From assembly GCA_022575985.1 (NCBI GenBank), contig JAKSXM010000132.1:12834001-12898000 (forward strand): a stretch of 64,000 nt of DNA. The letters run 5' to 3'. This stretch comes from Anagrus nilaparvatae. Its lineage: Eukaryota; Arthropoda; Insecta; Hymenoptera; Mymaridae. Position 1 is the first letter of the stretch. Each line of letters opens with the position of its first letter. Of this stretch, positions 27,171-42,602 are shown piece after piece. Both the position numbers and the translations under genes were made by a program. The notes below the pieces were generated by a model, which made no database searches, was not told the origin of the DNA, and saw only the letters and a list, made by a program, of their open reading frames with translations.

Positions 27171-28121
27171 TAATGGATAAAAAAATTCGCCGGATTTGAA
27201 TTATATTTCAATGTATTTGGGTTTCTACTAGATTAAAAATTTTTTTTCGTTAGTTTTCTAATTCAAAATGCATCCTATTTCTTAAATTTTTTTATATTCA
27301 TAATTATCTACATCTAAAATTGTTGAACTATTTCAAGTAACCCAGTTACTCAATAACACATAAAAATTTTTTTTCTCTATACCCTACAATAAACGAATAA
27401 AAAAAAAAGAATTTTTTCAATAAATTCGTTACCTAGTAAACTATCAGCCACGTGCTATAAAGACATAAAAAACAACTGTAATAATTTTTTTTCTCAAAAA
27501 TTTATACGTTCAGGAAAAAAGGTCCATTGAATACAAAAACAAAAAATTTTATTATTTCTTAAATTTTTATAATAAAAACTAAAAATAGGTATATTTTTAG
27601 TTTCTGATCATCAGTTCACGTTTTGACAGTCAGATGTTAAGATATTAAGTGTAAATTATACCTAAGTTTTATCTTGTGCGGATTAGTAATTTAAAATTTG
27701 TAACTAATAATGTACCAATGCGTGAATTATTATTTTTTTAATTATTCTGTAATTTCATGTTAATCAATAAATAATTTAAAAAAATTATTTCATAATTTAT
27801 TTTCCTTTATTCAATAATATAACGATATTCGATAATAAATTTTCATATTTTATTTTCTTTTACTCACAATTAAGATTTTTTGTGATTAAATTTATTTAAA
27901 TTTTTATATTAAAGTATTCTACACAGAGAAGTAGCCAAAAATTATTAAATAATTAATTTAGAATTTGATAAATAATAACAATAGTGAATTTAAAAAAATT
28001 TATTTAAAAATTTATTTTTTTTTATTTCAGAGTACCAACAAACACTAAAATAGAGGTTCTAAAGTTCTTAAAGTTGTAAACGAAAACAGTTCAATGCAAA
28101 TTTAAAAAATAGTATAAATAA

Positions 28122-29150
<1,029 letters not shown>

Positions 29151-29627
29151 AAAAAATTTTAAATCACAAGATAAATTATGTAAGAAATAAAGTTTTAGAA
29201 AGTACTTTTTTTTTACTCTTCTATACTTTGAAAATAAATTTTCATGACTCCAGTATAATATGTATAGTTTTTCGGCTTAGTTGAATGCATGAATAAAGGT
29301 GTTTTATCGAGAGGATTTGGTATCTCCCCACTTTTTTTTTAAAATAATAACGATATGAGGTTTTCGTTACTATTTTGAAGTTTTTCATTACATTGCATTG
29401 AAATAATATTATTCACTTTAGCAGAAACTGTAATCCATTCTAAATTTTTTTTTGAATAATGCTCTGTTATATATTAAAATTGGCATTTCAAGTATTTTTA
29501 TGCAATGATTGCATTGAAATATTATTATTGACTTAAGCAGAAACTATATGTTATTATAAATTTTTTTCGATAAATTTTTTGTAGTTAAATGACCAATGAG
29601 AATGACAGTTAACAATGTAATGATTAT

Positions 29628-29794
29628 CAAGGGCGGATTCAGAGGGGGGGCGGTAGGGGCGATCGCCCCCCCTGAGCTCCAAAAATGTGCTTGTTTTTTG
29701 TTAATTTTTGTGTTTTTTGAATAATTTTTATGAGAAAACATATAAAATTTTGCTTGAGCGCCCCCCCTGAGACAGCTTTCTGGATCCGCCACTG
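29628..29794. mobile_element. hAT-type MITE inside the ionotropic receptor pseudogene
   Basis: 167 bp. The inverse of the right end reads CAGTGGCGGATCCAGA; the left end is CAAGGGCGGATTCAGA. An 8 bp duplication ATGATTAT flanks it (29,620-29,627 and 29,795-29,802). The interior is rich in CGCCCCCCC. Removing the element and one duplication restores the reading frame of the receptor's last membrane helix. Confidence 0.88.
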
Positions 29795-30837
29795 ATGATT
29801 ATTCCATCATTTATATTTTCATTGGGTTTCGCAATAGATTTTCTATTTGCTTTCTTAAATAACCATTTTTTTTCAATACCAGATTCGGTGACTCGGGTCT
29901 TAATTTTATGAAATTTGTTAACATACGGTGAATTCGCCTTAAATTTTATTACAAAAATTTACGATGGTAAATTAAAATTATATATTTTGAACTCATATAA
30001 TTTAGAATTAAATTCTTTAAATACATAATTTTTATTATCATCATAGTAATCAAAAACATTTGAGGGTAATAAATCTAATAAAATGTATTTTTCATATTGA
30101 TCATCATTGCAAATTTTTGATTCTAAAATTAATTTTTCTGCATTTTTTTCGGTAAAATTAAAATGCGGTCGAAGTATAACATAGTAATTACAAACAGTAA
30201 TATTTTTCTCAAATATTTCATCGATTGTAGAAATTAATGGTATTTTGTTTTCAATAAATTTTATGGTGGTTAACTGTATTACAATGTCTGATATTTGGAA
30301 CAATGAAAAAAATATAATCGTCAGATAAACAATTTTGACTTTAAAGTTTTTAATAACAACGTTAACTGAGAATCCAAATGTTAGATAAAATATGTCAAGT
30401 AATGACCATTTCGTTCTCAAAAAAAAGTGCATAAAAACGTAAATTAAAATTACTAGCATAAAAATGGCAAAAAACGAATAAAATACAATCGATGAAATTT
30501 CAATATCATTTTTTTAAATTAATGGTGCAAATAAATAAAAATTTTCAAAATAATCAATTATGTAAACATGAATCAATGGAGTCCTTCTACCAGTTATCGA
30601 AGGGCTTAAATATATATCAAAATTATGATTATTAACATTATCAGACAAGGGATAAATTGGATTAACTAAATAAAACGATGACGTGCTATCGACAATTTTT
30701 TCGAAAACTTTGTAAGTTTTCTTAAAAATTCTTTTTTTATCATTTTTGCCAAAAGCTATTTTCAATTTATGTCCATGTAAATTTGATAATTTATCAGGAA
30801 AAATATTGAATTTATAATTGGCACTATAAGTGAATAA

Positions 30838-32747
30838 GAATTTTAAAGCTCTCAGCCACCAACTTTTGCTTCATTATATAAAAGCATGAAGAAATGTTAA
30901 AAATATTATTAGAAAAACGGTTTCGATCGGAAATTTCCCTGGCTATCCGAATTTCTAAACCATTTTTTAAAATTTTTACTTGGAAACCCGGAAAATTGGA
31001 AAATGTGAGCCGTACCGTCTGTAGCTCATAACTCAAAACCCGTCACTTCAAATAACTTCAAACTGGGAGTGAAGACTGAGTATTCCATATACTTTCACCT
31101 GATATTAATATGGGTATGGGTATTTTCACATACGGAAAAGTTATAACGATAATTAGTGAAATTTTCCGATTTTGAAAATGCAAATTTAGCGAAAAAGCTA
31201 TATTTATATGCAAATTTAGGCAGAACCGATTTCATATGTAAAATTTATCATAAAATAAATTATTTTTTAATGCCTTTAAACCTTTTCTATTGACATATTA
31301 TATAGTCAATTCTACGAAATTAGACTTTTATAAGAAGCTATTCAAGTAATTCTTAGTGAAAATGACCTAATACAAAAACGAATGTCAGGAATTTTGAAAA
31401 ATCAAATTCGGCTGGATTTAGTATGTTAAAATATGACACCTTACCTATTTTATGGTTCTGGATTAAAAAATTTTGAAATAGCAGCTGTTTTTTGAATTAA
31501 AAATATTTTCCAATTTTTAAAGAAAATCTAAATAAATTTTCTTTTTTAATTTTTTTACACTCTAAACAGAGCTCAAAAACTGTTTTCAACCATAGGAAAT
31601 AGCTGAAACTTCTTACTGAGAGTCATTTCGGCTGTCAGATATTGGAGAAACATCGAGAAAAGCTGAATAAAACTAAAATTCTAAAGGAAAATTTTTTTTT
31701 TAATATGGATTTTTAATTATTGTATTTTATAATTATTTGTTTTTTAACTTTTTCAAAACTAAAAAGGTTAAATACCCAGAAATATAAATTTTAAAAAATA
31801 ATTACAATTTTCTTTTTGAAAAACAGTAATTTTAAGTGCAACAAAAAAGAAAAGAATTCCCAGTGTTTGAAAAATCCACATTAAAAAAAAAAAATTTCTT
31901 TAGAATTTTAGTTTTATTCAACTTTCTCGATGTTTTTCCAAAAACTGACACCCGAAATGACTCTCAGTAAGAAGTTTCAGCTATTTCCTATGGTTGAAAA
32001 CAGTTTTTGAGCTCTGTTTAGAGTGTAAAAAAATTAAAAAAGAAAATTTATTTAGATTTTCTTTAAAAATTGGAAAATATTTTTAATTCAAAAAACAGCT
32101 GCTATTTCAAAATTTTTTAATCCAGAACCATAAAATAGGTAAGGTGTCATATTTTAACATACTAAATCCAGCCGAATTTGATTTTTCAAAATTCCTGACA
32201 TTCATTTTTGTATTAGGTCATTTTCACTAAGAATTACTTGAATAGCTTCTTATAAAAGTCTAATTTCGTAGAATTGACTATGTAATATGTCAATAGAAAA
32301 GGTTTAAAGGCATTAAAAAATAATTTATTTTATGATAAATTTTACATATGAAATCGGTTCTGCCTAAATTTGCATATAAATATAGCTTTTTTCGCTAAAT
32401 TTTCATTTTCAAAATCGGAAAATTTCACTAATTATCGTTATAACTTTTCCGTATGTGAAAATACCCATACCCATATTAATATCAGGTGAAAGTATATGGA
32501 ATACTCAGTCTTCACTCCCAGTTTGAAGTTATTTGAAGTGACGGGTTTTGAGTTATGAGCTACAGACGGTACGGCTCACATTTTCCAATTTTCCGGGTTT
32601 CCACGTAAAAATTTTAAAAAATGGTTTAGAAATTCGGATAGCCAGGGAAATTTCCGATCGAAACCGTTTTTCTAATAATATTTTTAACATTTCTTCATGC
32701 TTTTATATAATGAAGCAAAAGTTGGTGGCTGAGAGCTTTAAAATCGG
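30838..32747. mobile_element. 1.9 kb palindrome inserted in the receptor gene
   Basis: Arms 30,838-31,709 and about 31,880-32,747 are near-identical inverses around a spacer of about 170 bp. The outer ends are ATTTTAAAGCTCTCAGCC. The same 60-70 residue frame occurs in both arms (MSYELQTVRLTFSNFPGF...) but is AT-driven and shows no family signature. No clear target duplication was found because the right side runs into further repeat. Confidence 0.75.
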
Positions 32748-33790
32748 TCCCAATTTTCAAAAATTCACAGAGGCGGCTAGAAACGATTTTGCGATGTAAA
32801 ATTTGGGGAGCGAGGACATTTTATATATGGGTGTATCCATTACTTTTCATACAAAAGTGGGCGCACGCATGTCACCGATTGGGCTCAAATTTTTAGATTA
32901 TGTTTGGGGTTATAAAAAACTCACCTAGCCAAATTTTTAGCCCTCTAGAACAATATGGGGCCAAGTTATGACCTCCAAAAGGTCCAAAAAATGACCTATT
33001 TTAGCCTATTTTCAAAATTTCGCCATTCCCTTATTTTTCAGTCAAATTACTTCCGGTTGGTTGCATTTTTTTGGTATAAGCTTCAGAATTTACCAAAAAA
33101 ATTTATAGACACTTTTATTACGTAGATTTTATTTGGCGATAAAAAATGTTAGATGACTGAAACGAAAAAAAACAGGAATTTCAAATTGGTGCCAAATCTG
33201 GAAATCTTTATATAACTACTTCCGGTTAGTCGCAAAATTTTTTACTACTCAAGACCTTTTGAATGCGACCTACAAAATTAAAAACGGCTTATTTAATCCG
33301 GAGTTATGCGTATTTTAGTTTGGTCGTTTTTCGGAAATTTTGATTTTTTTGCGTTTTCAAATTACTATAACTTTTTTCTATCATAACCAAAATGGCCAAA
33401 AATTTCAGAGAATATTCTTCAAACATTAATAAATAATCTCTGAAATTTTGGTGGATGATATTGGCTTCTATCCGTTTTTATACATTCCCAAAAAAGCCTT
33501 ATTCTTCACGTATTTTGTTTATTAAAGTGGACCTATTTTTGGACTTTGTGGAAAAACTTTGCTCCCCGGGTTTTTTTGTGAAGTTTTGGTCATAAAAAGT
33601 TCCCAGTTCCAAGGATTTTGCTTTTGCGTTGCAAAAACACCTGCTTGTAAGCACCTCAATTTTCCCATTTAAATAACATAGGAATTTTGACTTTTCAGCT
33701 TTTTAATTTTTTACAAAGCTTGCAGAATGTTTTGAAAAGCTACTAATCGATGAAAAGTACTATTTAAATATATAAAAAATGATACCCAAC
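32748..33790. repeat. Uncharacterised repeat-like intronic DNA
   Basis: No ORF. It is somewhat richer in GC than its surroundings. The phrase TTTGGTCATAAAAAGTTCCC (about 33,588) resembles part of the 22,101-22,827 element, and several TTCCGGTTGG/TTCCGGTTAG phrases repeat. Probably transposon-derived. Confidence 0.4.
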
Positions 33791-35101
33791 CTCAAGTAGC
33801 CAAAAAAAATATTTTTAAAACGATTTTACCGGTAATAAACGAAAAAAAAAGTACTCCATTTAAATTACATGAAGCCATGGAGTACTTTTTTAAATCGTTG
33901 AATAAAATGGTAAAATCTAAAAAACCAATTTTATGAAAACTAAAATACAACATTTTATGAATGCCTTTATAATTCATTGATTGATTATTACTAATTAATA
34001 TTAATAAACATGTCGTTCTGGTATCATAATTAAGTGACAATGCAATAAAAGCTAACTTTATAGGGTAATCGTGTAAGAAATTTCTTAAATTATTATCATT
34101 AATTAATATTATATGTAGTGGTGCTGATACATTCTGATTATAATAATAAAATTCTTGACCAATATTTTTGCTTCTTAAATCAAAATAATTGTTAGTAATA
34201 TCGTCCAAATTTTGGACAACAATCGGGATTTTTTCCATTAAATTTTCCATAACAAATTTAGCTAATTTTGTTGACTTTGAATTTTTATAACAATGATCTT
34301 TGTACTTGTGTATTGTTAATTGTCTTGGTTTTATTACGTCAGTGATGTGCTTTATAACTTGAGTCAAATTTGCGTTCGAATCACAATTGTATTGCAAAAA
34401 CAACAATATAATCAAAAATGCATCATTGTCACTATTTATTATATTTCTAAGTTTTTAACTTTAAATCAAATCACTTTTTTGTTTGAAAATATGTAATTAA
34501 ATTATTTATTAATTCAGCTTTTCTTCTTAAACATTATTCTGAACTTGCCATTTCCACACTAGACAAAATTAAAAATTACAATAGTACTATGAAATAAACA
34601 GTATCGATTGTATTGCAAATCGTTAATTTTTCAATTCTACTAATGAAACAGTCTTATTACACCTACAATATTGTTAATCCATTACTGCTCAATCGATATT
34701 CTTTGAATTTTTCTATTTTAAAAACCGATTGTTTAAGGTTAAATATCAAACCTAATGGTTTATTTAGATTACTCTTTTCATTTTTAAGTTGATTTTATAT
34801 ATTTTTTAAAAGAGAAATTTAGAACATTTATTGTAAGCAAAAATGAGTATTAGGTCCTTTTAAAAAAATCAGAATGGCATATTATTAGCCTGTCAGTCGT
34901 ATAAAAATATTTCGTGAATTGTATACAGAAAAAGGGTAAAGAATAATACAAAATTAACAAAAACTAGATAGTAGTAAATTTGGGTTATTTTAAATTTGAA
35001 TGAAAAATTGATTTGGAATGATTTGGAAATTTTTTGATATTATATATTTTATGTTAAAAGAAAAAAATAAAGATAGACATTAAGTTTCTTATTGACATCT
35101 A

Positions 35102-35445
35102 CACTGTAAAAAGTAATTTTCTTAGATTCACAAAAAAAATAGAATTTTTTCGAAAAATTAGTAAATTTTCGAAAATAATCGTAAATTTACGAAATTTAGT
35201 ATATTAACAACAAATTAGAGAATTCTCGATTTTTTCTTGTGAATTTACGAAAAAATTTGTAAATTAGTAAATATATTTTGTAAATTTTCGAAAAAAAATT
35301 GTAAATTATCAATTTTTCTCGTGAATTTACAAAAAAAAATCGGAAATACTCAAATTTTTAGTTAATATACTAAATTTAGTAAATTTACGATTTTTTTCGA
35401 AAAATTATTTTTTTTGTGAATCTAAGAAAGTTACTTTTTACAGTG
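35102..35445. mobile_element. Mariner-type MITE with TA target duplication
   Basis: 344 bp, ends CACTGTAAAAAGTAA and TTACTTTTTACAGTG, flanked by TA (35,100-35,101 and 35,446-35,447). The interior is a series of AATTTTCGAAAAA and TTTACGAAAAA palindromic phrases. Related sequence lies outside the D1 arms near 2045-2150 and 10,237-10,360. Confidence 0.8.
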
Positions 35446-35769
35446 TAATACATATAAATGATTATAATTGATTTTAATTATTCAAATCATCATGAAATGC
35501 TTCAGCGTGTGGGGGGCTCACCCCCTAGTATTTTTAAAATTAAAATGAGCCAATTGTTAATCGCGACCTCAATAAGCAAAGAAAATCTTGAAATTTAGAT
35601 GACAAGGTGAAATTAGGTTCTATTTAGCAAAAAAAAAAAAAAAAAATAGATTTCCAAAATTATTCAGGTTATTTAATTAAACACGTGAACTTTTATGGAG
35701 GTGATTATCTCAAATTTAAATAGTCTTAAAATTTAATTAATTGACCTATTTTGAAAAGTATACTATAAA

Positions 35770-35882
35770 GTCCTTTCTACATTAGATTAATTTTTTTTAA
35801 TCCTGTGTGCTTGGACTATACTCTTTGCTATAGGCAAAGCACATGGGAATAAATAAAATTAACCTAATGTAGAAAGGGCTTA
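35770..35882. repeat. Short foldback element
   Basis: AAGTCCTTTCTACATTAG and CTAATGTAGAAAGGGCTTAA are inverse arms around a roughly 70 bp loop that itself contains CTTTGCTATAGGCAAAG. Confidence 0.7.
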
Positions 35883-37956
35883 ATTGTTAGTAACTTTATA
35901 AGTTCATGATATTATTTTGGAATTATCTTTTTAATATGTTGATTAATTGAAGCTTCAAGGGCATTTATTTATTTACTTTAACTTTTTTTTAATGAGAATT
36001 TTAAATTCAGATACGGCACACTCAATTGCCGCATAAACGTTTGGCAGCTTTTTTTTTTATATTAGATCCAAAAACATAATGTTTGAAAAAATTTTTTAAA
36101 ATGTTTTTTTTTTTAAATATAATCAAGTTTTTCTATTATTTTAGATTTTCTTTCAAACATTAATATTAGAAATGGAAAAACAGAAAATTTTAGAATTTGA
36201 GACAATTTTTAAAATTTGTAAATTTATTCTTAGGATCTTTTCAAAGTTGTTTCAACTAGAACAGCTCAAGGCTTATAAGTTACATAAATTTAAAAAATTT
36301 CAATTAACGTAACATAAGAGCAATTTTTGAAGCGATAAAAAATTCTAATAAAAAGTTCAATAATAAATAATAATTTTGCCTTTTTTATTCAAAAACAACT
36401 TTTTAAATGTTGAAATAATTTTCCTCTTCAATAGATAAAATAGTTTTCTACTGCAAAAAATATTTGAAAATTCTGCAACATCCATGTCATACCGCATACC
36501 TACTTATTGATTTTATATTGAGACGACGCAAAGAGTAGTAAAAATCTCATTTAGTGTAAACTTGCCTCGAAACTTGCTACAGATGCAAGTTAAAAGAGAT
36601 CATTCTAATGTTTATGTTTTATATTTTTAAAATGATTTATTTATTAAAAACAATTAATTATTAAAAGTCTAGGAAATTAAGGTAAATTTTTATTTAATAA
36701 TAAAATACTTTGATTTTACACATAATAAAAAAATATAAGTTTATAAAAATTTTTTAAATTTAAAATTTACCATATTTTGTTCATGTACATCCGCAGTAAT
36801 AAATTAACATATACAAATAATTGTTTCAAAATTTATATATCACTAATTTAAAAAATTTTTTGTTTCAATTGCAATACAATTAAATTAAAACTCTTTATTT
36901 AAAATTTTTTAAAAATATTTTCTATTTTTTTTAGAAATTTTTAGAAAATTTTTGGTAGTTTCAAGATTTGAATAAAAAAATTTATATTTCATTAGAATCT
37001 AATCTATCAATGTCAATTGTTTAATAACCCAATTATTTAGATACTTTATGTAGTTTCCAATTCTAAAAATTTGGCATTGCTCCAAAAATTAATAAATTTT
37101 TGCTAAAAGTATAATTATTTATTACTTGCATACAGATAAAATTGTATTATATCGAATTTTATTGGTATAGTATCATTTACGTATCTCAAAACAATGCGGC
37201 AAAATATATATTATAGAAGCAAAAAATTACAGAAATCTTTTTTAACGATCAAAAATTTTTCAAAATAGCTGCTACTAATAAATAATTTATTATTTCAGCA
37301 TTTAATTAATAAAAAAATAACCAATTCCAGCAAAAATATAATAATTAATAAATATAAAAAAAAATAAATATTTTATTGATTTAAGAAATTATAATGCAAT
37401 AATGCATCGCATCGTTTACAATATTTTATCATGAACCACTTTTTTACTTATTATTTCTACTTGATAAATGAAATAAAACTCAAAAATTAACTTTCATAAT
37501 TTGAATTCCGACTACTCCCTCTAACATTTGTGCATTCTGTAAAATTGCTATGTAAAATTGCTTCCCAGAGCAATTGGTCCTTTAGATGACAGCCCTCATT
37601 TATTATCCCTAAAAAAATATGGTTATCGCTAGGAATGTCTTCATATTATAATGACTATAAATTCTAATTTTGAGACTATGATTATTGCCCTTTGAAGAGA
37701 AAAACATTCTGAAAGTCGTAGTACATTAAACGGTTCTTAAAAAACTTAATTTTTTATACAATGGAATAGAAAATTTATAAGAATCCATTTAATTTCTTAG
37801 AGATTAATCCTTAATTAGATCGCAATCCTAAATTTAACTTTTTAATAAATATTTTAGGTTTCCTTGGCTTTTCAAAGAATCAAATTTGAGTTAGACAATG
37901 AAAACTCATATTTTTCTAACCAATTGGAAATACAGTGATTTATTATCATCATTAAA

Positions 37957-39316
<1,360 letters not shown>

Positions 39317-40757
39317 AATAAATTTTTATATTGAATTTATTTGAAATTCTTTAAAAAATGATACAATTATAATAGAAATAATGTCAATTTAAAATAAGAT
39401 AAATACTATATTTCGGTAAATTATAGTACCGATAAGAAAAACTCCATCCTTTATATATAAATAATGTAGGAATCTTTTACACATATCGTAAAATAGAAAG
39501 TAGTTAAGTTAAATTAATTCATAGAATGGATTAGAAATTATAAAACGAATAATATATTTCAGGAATTCCCCTACAACTGGACTCAAGTTGATCTTAAGGG
39601 TCACAGAGATCGGCAGAAACTATTTAAAAAATACTCGAAAAAATATCATTTTTTGATCTGAAGCTTTCAGATTAACGTATTCCAAGGATTTTTTTTTTTT
39701 TTTTTTGAGGATGAAAATAGGTTATAAAATAAGAAATTTAAGTCTAAGTAGAAGAAATAAAAATCAAACCTGCGAGTTTTTTTATTTAAACTGATAGGCG
39801 TGATTTTGAAAAACATTATTTATCGTGCATGCGTAGTCCAAATCAAATTTTGAACTTTGGAATCGAATTCCGCGGGAAATTTTCTATACGCAACTGAAAG
39901 GCACTAAAATAAGCATTTTGCACGAAAAATAAGTTCCCAAAAATGGTTAAAAAAAAATATATTCTAAAAATCAAGGAATCAATCTAGGATTTAAGCTAAA
40001 ATTAGCTGAGAGTACTTATTTTTAGTTGTACATTCGGAAAAAAATAGTTTGGTCCGATTTCTGCGACCTTTGAATTCAATTTGAGTCCAATTGGATTGGG
40101 ATCCCTCATTTTAAAATAAATCTTTCTTACTTTTTTTATAAATGACCTACCACGGTAAAATTGCTTTGGTTGAATATTCAATCAATTGCTAAAGTATGAA
40201 TAAAATACTATTACCAAAGAAAACATAGTCGGGTTGTTGTAGTATGTGAACTGTAGAGATTGGTATAAGTTTTAGGACTAGTTAAGTACTGAATAATAAT
40301 TTAAATTACATAGAACCATATTAAAAATATAAAATAATATCAAATTTTTAAATATAAATTGTCAAAAAATAAATTACAAAAACGTACAATTTTTCATCAA
40401 AATAAAAAGTCTGATTGAAAATATTTAAAAGTTTAAATTTAATATACCCAATTTTTGAACTTTAGTGCTTTCTTTTACTATACATACCCGTTCGATAATA
40501 ATCCTATTCTATTCATAAAAATTTTTGAAATTATAAATAAAATTTTATTAACAAGTAAATAGTAATTAGGTAATTATAATACATACAGTGAGAATAATCT
40601 AAAAATTAAAAACTTGTAATAAATTTTGTAAAATAAATTTAAAAAAAACATTTTTATTAGAAGAAATAAAAAATGTTAAAAAATGTTAAAAAATGTTGAT
40701 TTCCAATTATTTACCCAGAAATACAAATTTTTAATACAAAGCAATGACCAAAATTTA
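39317..40757. other. Intergenic region downstream of the sulfotransferase
   Basis: The 3' untranslated region is probably included (AATAAA at 39,315-39,320 overlaps the stop). Nothing else gene-like is seen. Around 39,560-40,110 a somewhat GC-richer stretch resembles the degenerate repeats near 5920-6200. Confidence 0.5.
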
Positions 40758-41482
40758 TAGTCAAGGCGCCAACAATGTTAAATGCATCCAAAAATTTTAT
40801 CAGCACGAGAATGGGTCCACCTCAGAATGCTATTTTAAGCATTTTAACTTGTTGCATTATAAGTTTTTGGGGTCTCAAAATGGCAATATTTTAGCCTTAA
40901 GATTGGCAATGCGTGCTATTTGAAAAATTTTATAGTTTGAAATTTAGATTGTAGCTAATACAGTTAAAATTAAAAGCAAATAAAAAATTTTCAAGCACGT
41001 TTACATAGCCAAATGAAAATATTTCTAAATAATTATATCTAAAAATCCTGTTACTTAAATTTAAAATGCTTAAAATAGCATTTATTTCCAATTTTGAGGT
41101 TAGGAATCCACCATTTTCAGCCCACTATTTTGATAATTAAAAGTATAATCCCAGAATCTTGATGACTGGTCCGAAAAACTTACTATACGTAAATATGCTT
41201 AAAAGTCCACCATTTTAATTTTTAAAAATCTGTCTTGAAAATCGTGATCAGCGACCTGAAAAACTTACTGGGGTACCAAAAATAAGCTCAAGTATCAATT
41301 GTTTTCAAGAGTTTACCTATCTTGCTAATTTTTTTCCAATTTTTTATGAAATAGCCTTTATTACTCAAAACTGGCTATCCGAAAATGGATGAAACCTTCA
41401 AAATCGGTATGTTTCATTGAGGTGGATCCATTCTCGTGAAAAAAATTTTTGGATTCATTTTACATTGCTGTCGCCTTGACTA
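40758..41482. mobile_element. Second TAGTCAAGGCGCC element, internally deleted
   Basis: Starts TAGTCAAGGCGCCAACAATG and ends with a diverged inverse (CATTGCTGTCGCCTTGACTA). Left flank TTA, right flank TTG, consistent with an old TWA duplication. It shares GCTATTTTAAGCATTT and GATCACGATT phrases with 12,982-14,278 but is about half the length and more diverged. Confidence 0.75.
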
Positions 41483-41708
41483 TTGTACTAGGAGGTTATT
41501 TCTTATATCTAACCTATTAAAATAAATCTGTATCAAATATGAAAAAAAGTATTAAATATCAGAACTTTAAGTTATTTTTTTAATTATTTCATAAAGAATT
41601 TTTAGTAAAAAAAATTAAATTTATAAGGTAATTATTTTTTTTTTATTTATGATTTCCTCGTTACATGAAAAAATAATTCTATGTATTTATTTTTATGTTT
41701 TAAAAAAG

Positions 41709-42015
41709 GTACCTAAACGTTTATTTTCTACCACAAAATTTTTATCAGTAATTTCCTTATATTCTTAATAAATTTCTAAAATAAAATTTTAAGCAAATAG
41801 TTATTAAGATGACAGTAAGAGATGCTATAAATTCAGCTATGGATGAAGAATTGGAAAGAGATGAAAAAGTTTTTTTAATGGGCGAAGAAGTTGCTCAGTT
41901 TGATGGAACTTATAAAGTTTCAAGAGGATTATGGAAAAAATATGGAGATAAAAGAATTATTGATACTCCAATCACTGAATCTAGATTTGCTGGGATTATT
42001 GTTGGTACTGCTATG
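41709..42015 (+). pseudogene. Pyruvate dehydrogenase E1-beta fragment (5' exons only)
   Basis: 41,709-41,747 reads VPKRLFSTTKFLS between an AG and a GT, matching the end of a mitochondrial presequence. After an intron, 41,794-42,015 encodes [20 protein letters not shown] and on to [14 protein letters not shown] and AGIIVGTAM, ending at gtatta. This is the N-terminal part of the E1-beta subunit, which with E1-alpha decarboxylates pyruvate in the mitochondrial matrix. The remaining family exons (two thirds of the protein) are not seen before the opposite-strand kinase gene begins at 42,603, nor later. Family TPITEMGFAG reads [11 protein letters not shown] partial duplicate is the best reading; a real gene with a very distant third exon is possible. 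Confidence 0.75.
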
Positions 42016-42179
42016 GTATTAAATTACCTATAATACCTTATTTAATAAAATCTTAACAATATATAATTTTTAATAAAAACTATTCTCTAGAATTTCCCTA
42101 AAATTTTATTTATGTACACTGAGAACATTATATACATAAAATTATATTTGTACGTCATATTCTTATATTTCTACACCCC

Positions 42180-42310
42180 TTTATCAAAATTATTGTAAGT
42201 CTCTAAATCAAAATTATTCTAAGTCCCCAAATCAAAATAATTCTAAATTCTCAAACTTAAATTATTGTAAGTCCCTAGACCCGGATTATTTTAAGTCTCT
42301 AAATCAAAAA
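42180..42310. repeat. Tandem ~24 bp repeat
   Basis: Five or so units of ATTATTCTAAGTCCCYAAATC. The same unit occurs inside the 21,136-21,636 insertion, in the arms of the 6 kb element, and near 51,760-51,800. Confidence 0.7.
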
Positions 42311-42602
42311 TATTTTAGAGAAAGAGAGTCATCTGCTTATGTCTATTATCCCCAGCTTTGTCGATCCCTCAAAAGTATATTTTATTAGGGCTCCAAAAAA
42401 AAAGAAAACTTTTGTCCCTTTGATACTTGGGTTATATCAATTTGAAAACTTTAGATTGAAAAAAGAATTCGAAAAATTTGGATTCCATGGATAATTTTAC
42501 ACAAAAATATCAAATCAAAGATTGAAATATCCTAAATTCGTAATTTTTTAAAAATAAATTCTAAATTATCTTTTTATGAAAAAAGTTTAAATCTTATAAT
42601 TC

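Larger units (their letters stand above)
29544..34431 (-). pseudogene. Ionotropic receptor (divergent IR family) gene, broken
   Basis: Minus strand. 34,431-33,792 encodes a hydrophobic start (LIILLFLQYNCDSN) and the extracellular N-terminal region; the ATGs upstream are out of frame by one base. After a long insertion-filled gap, an acceptor-like cacttatag (near 30,826) precedes the ligand-binding S1 part (NLHGHKLKIAF, then LSPSITGRRTPL). The first membrane segment, the pore-like WSLLDIFYLTFGFSV, the segment ending IQLTTIKF, then S2 and TRVTESGIEKKW follow, and the last helix is GIIITLLTVILIGHL. Two taa codons interrupt one continuous frame (30,514-30,516 and 29,959-29,961). A hAT-type MITE sits in the codons for the last helix. 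Insect IRs are chemosensory ligand-gated channels; this copy looks dead. Confidence 0.75.
34440..37956. other. Long AT-rich intergenic region
   Basis: No gene seen. It contains a TA-flanked MITE at 35,102-35,445, a short foldback at about 35,770-35,882, and a poly-A run near 35,630. The last few hundred bases before 37,957 should hold the sulfotransferase 5' region; no distinct promoter motif was recognised. Confidence 0.5.

Noticed and set aside
30824..32799. 70-83 residue frames starting MSYELQTVRLTFSN on both strands
   Set aside because: Two arms of one palindrome; no family signature.
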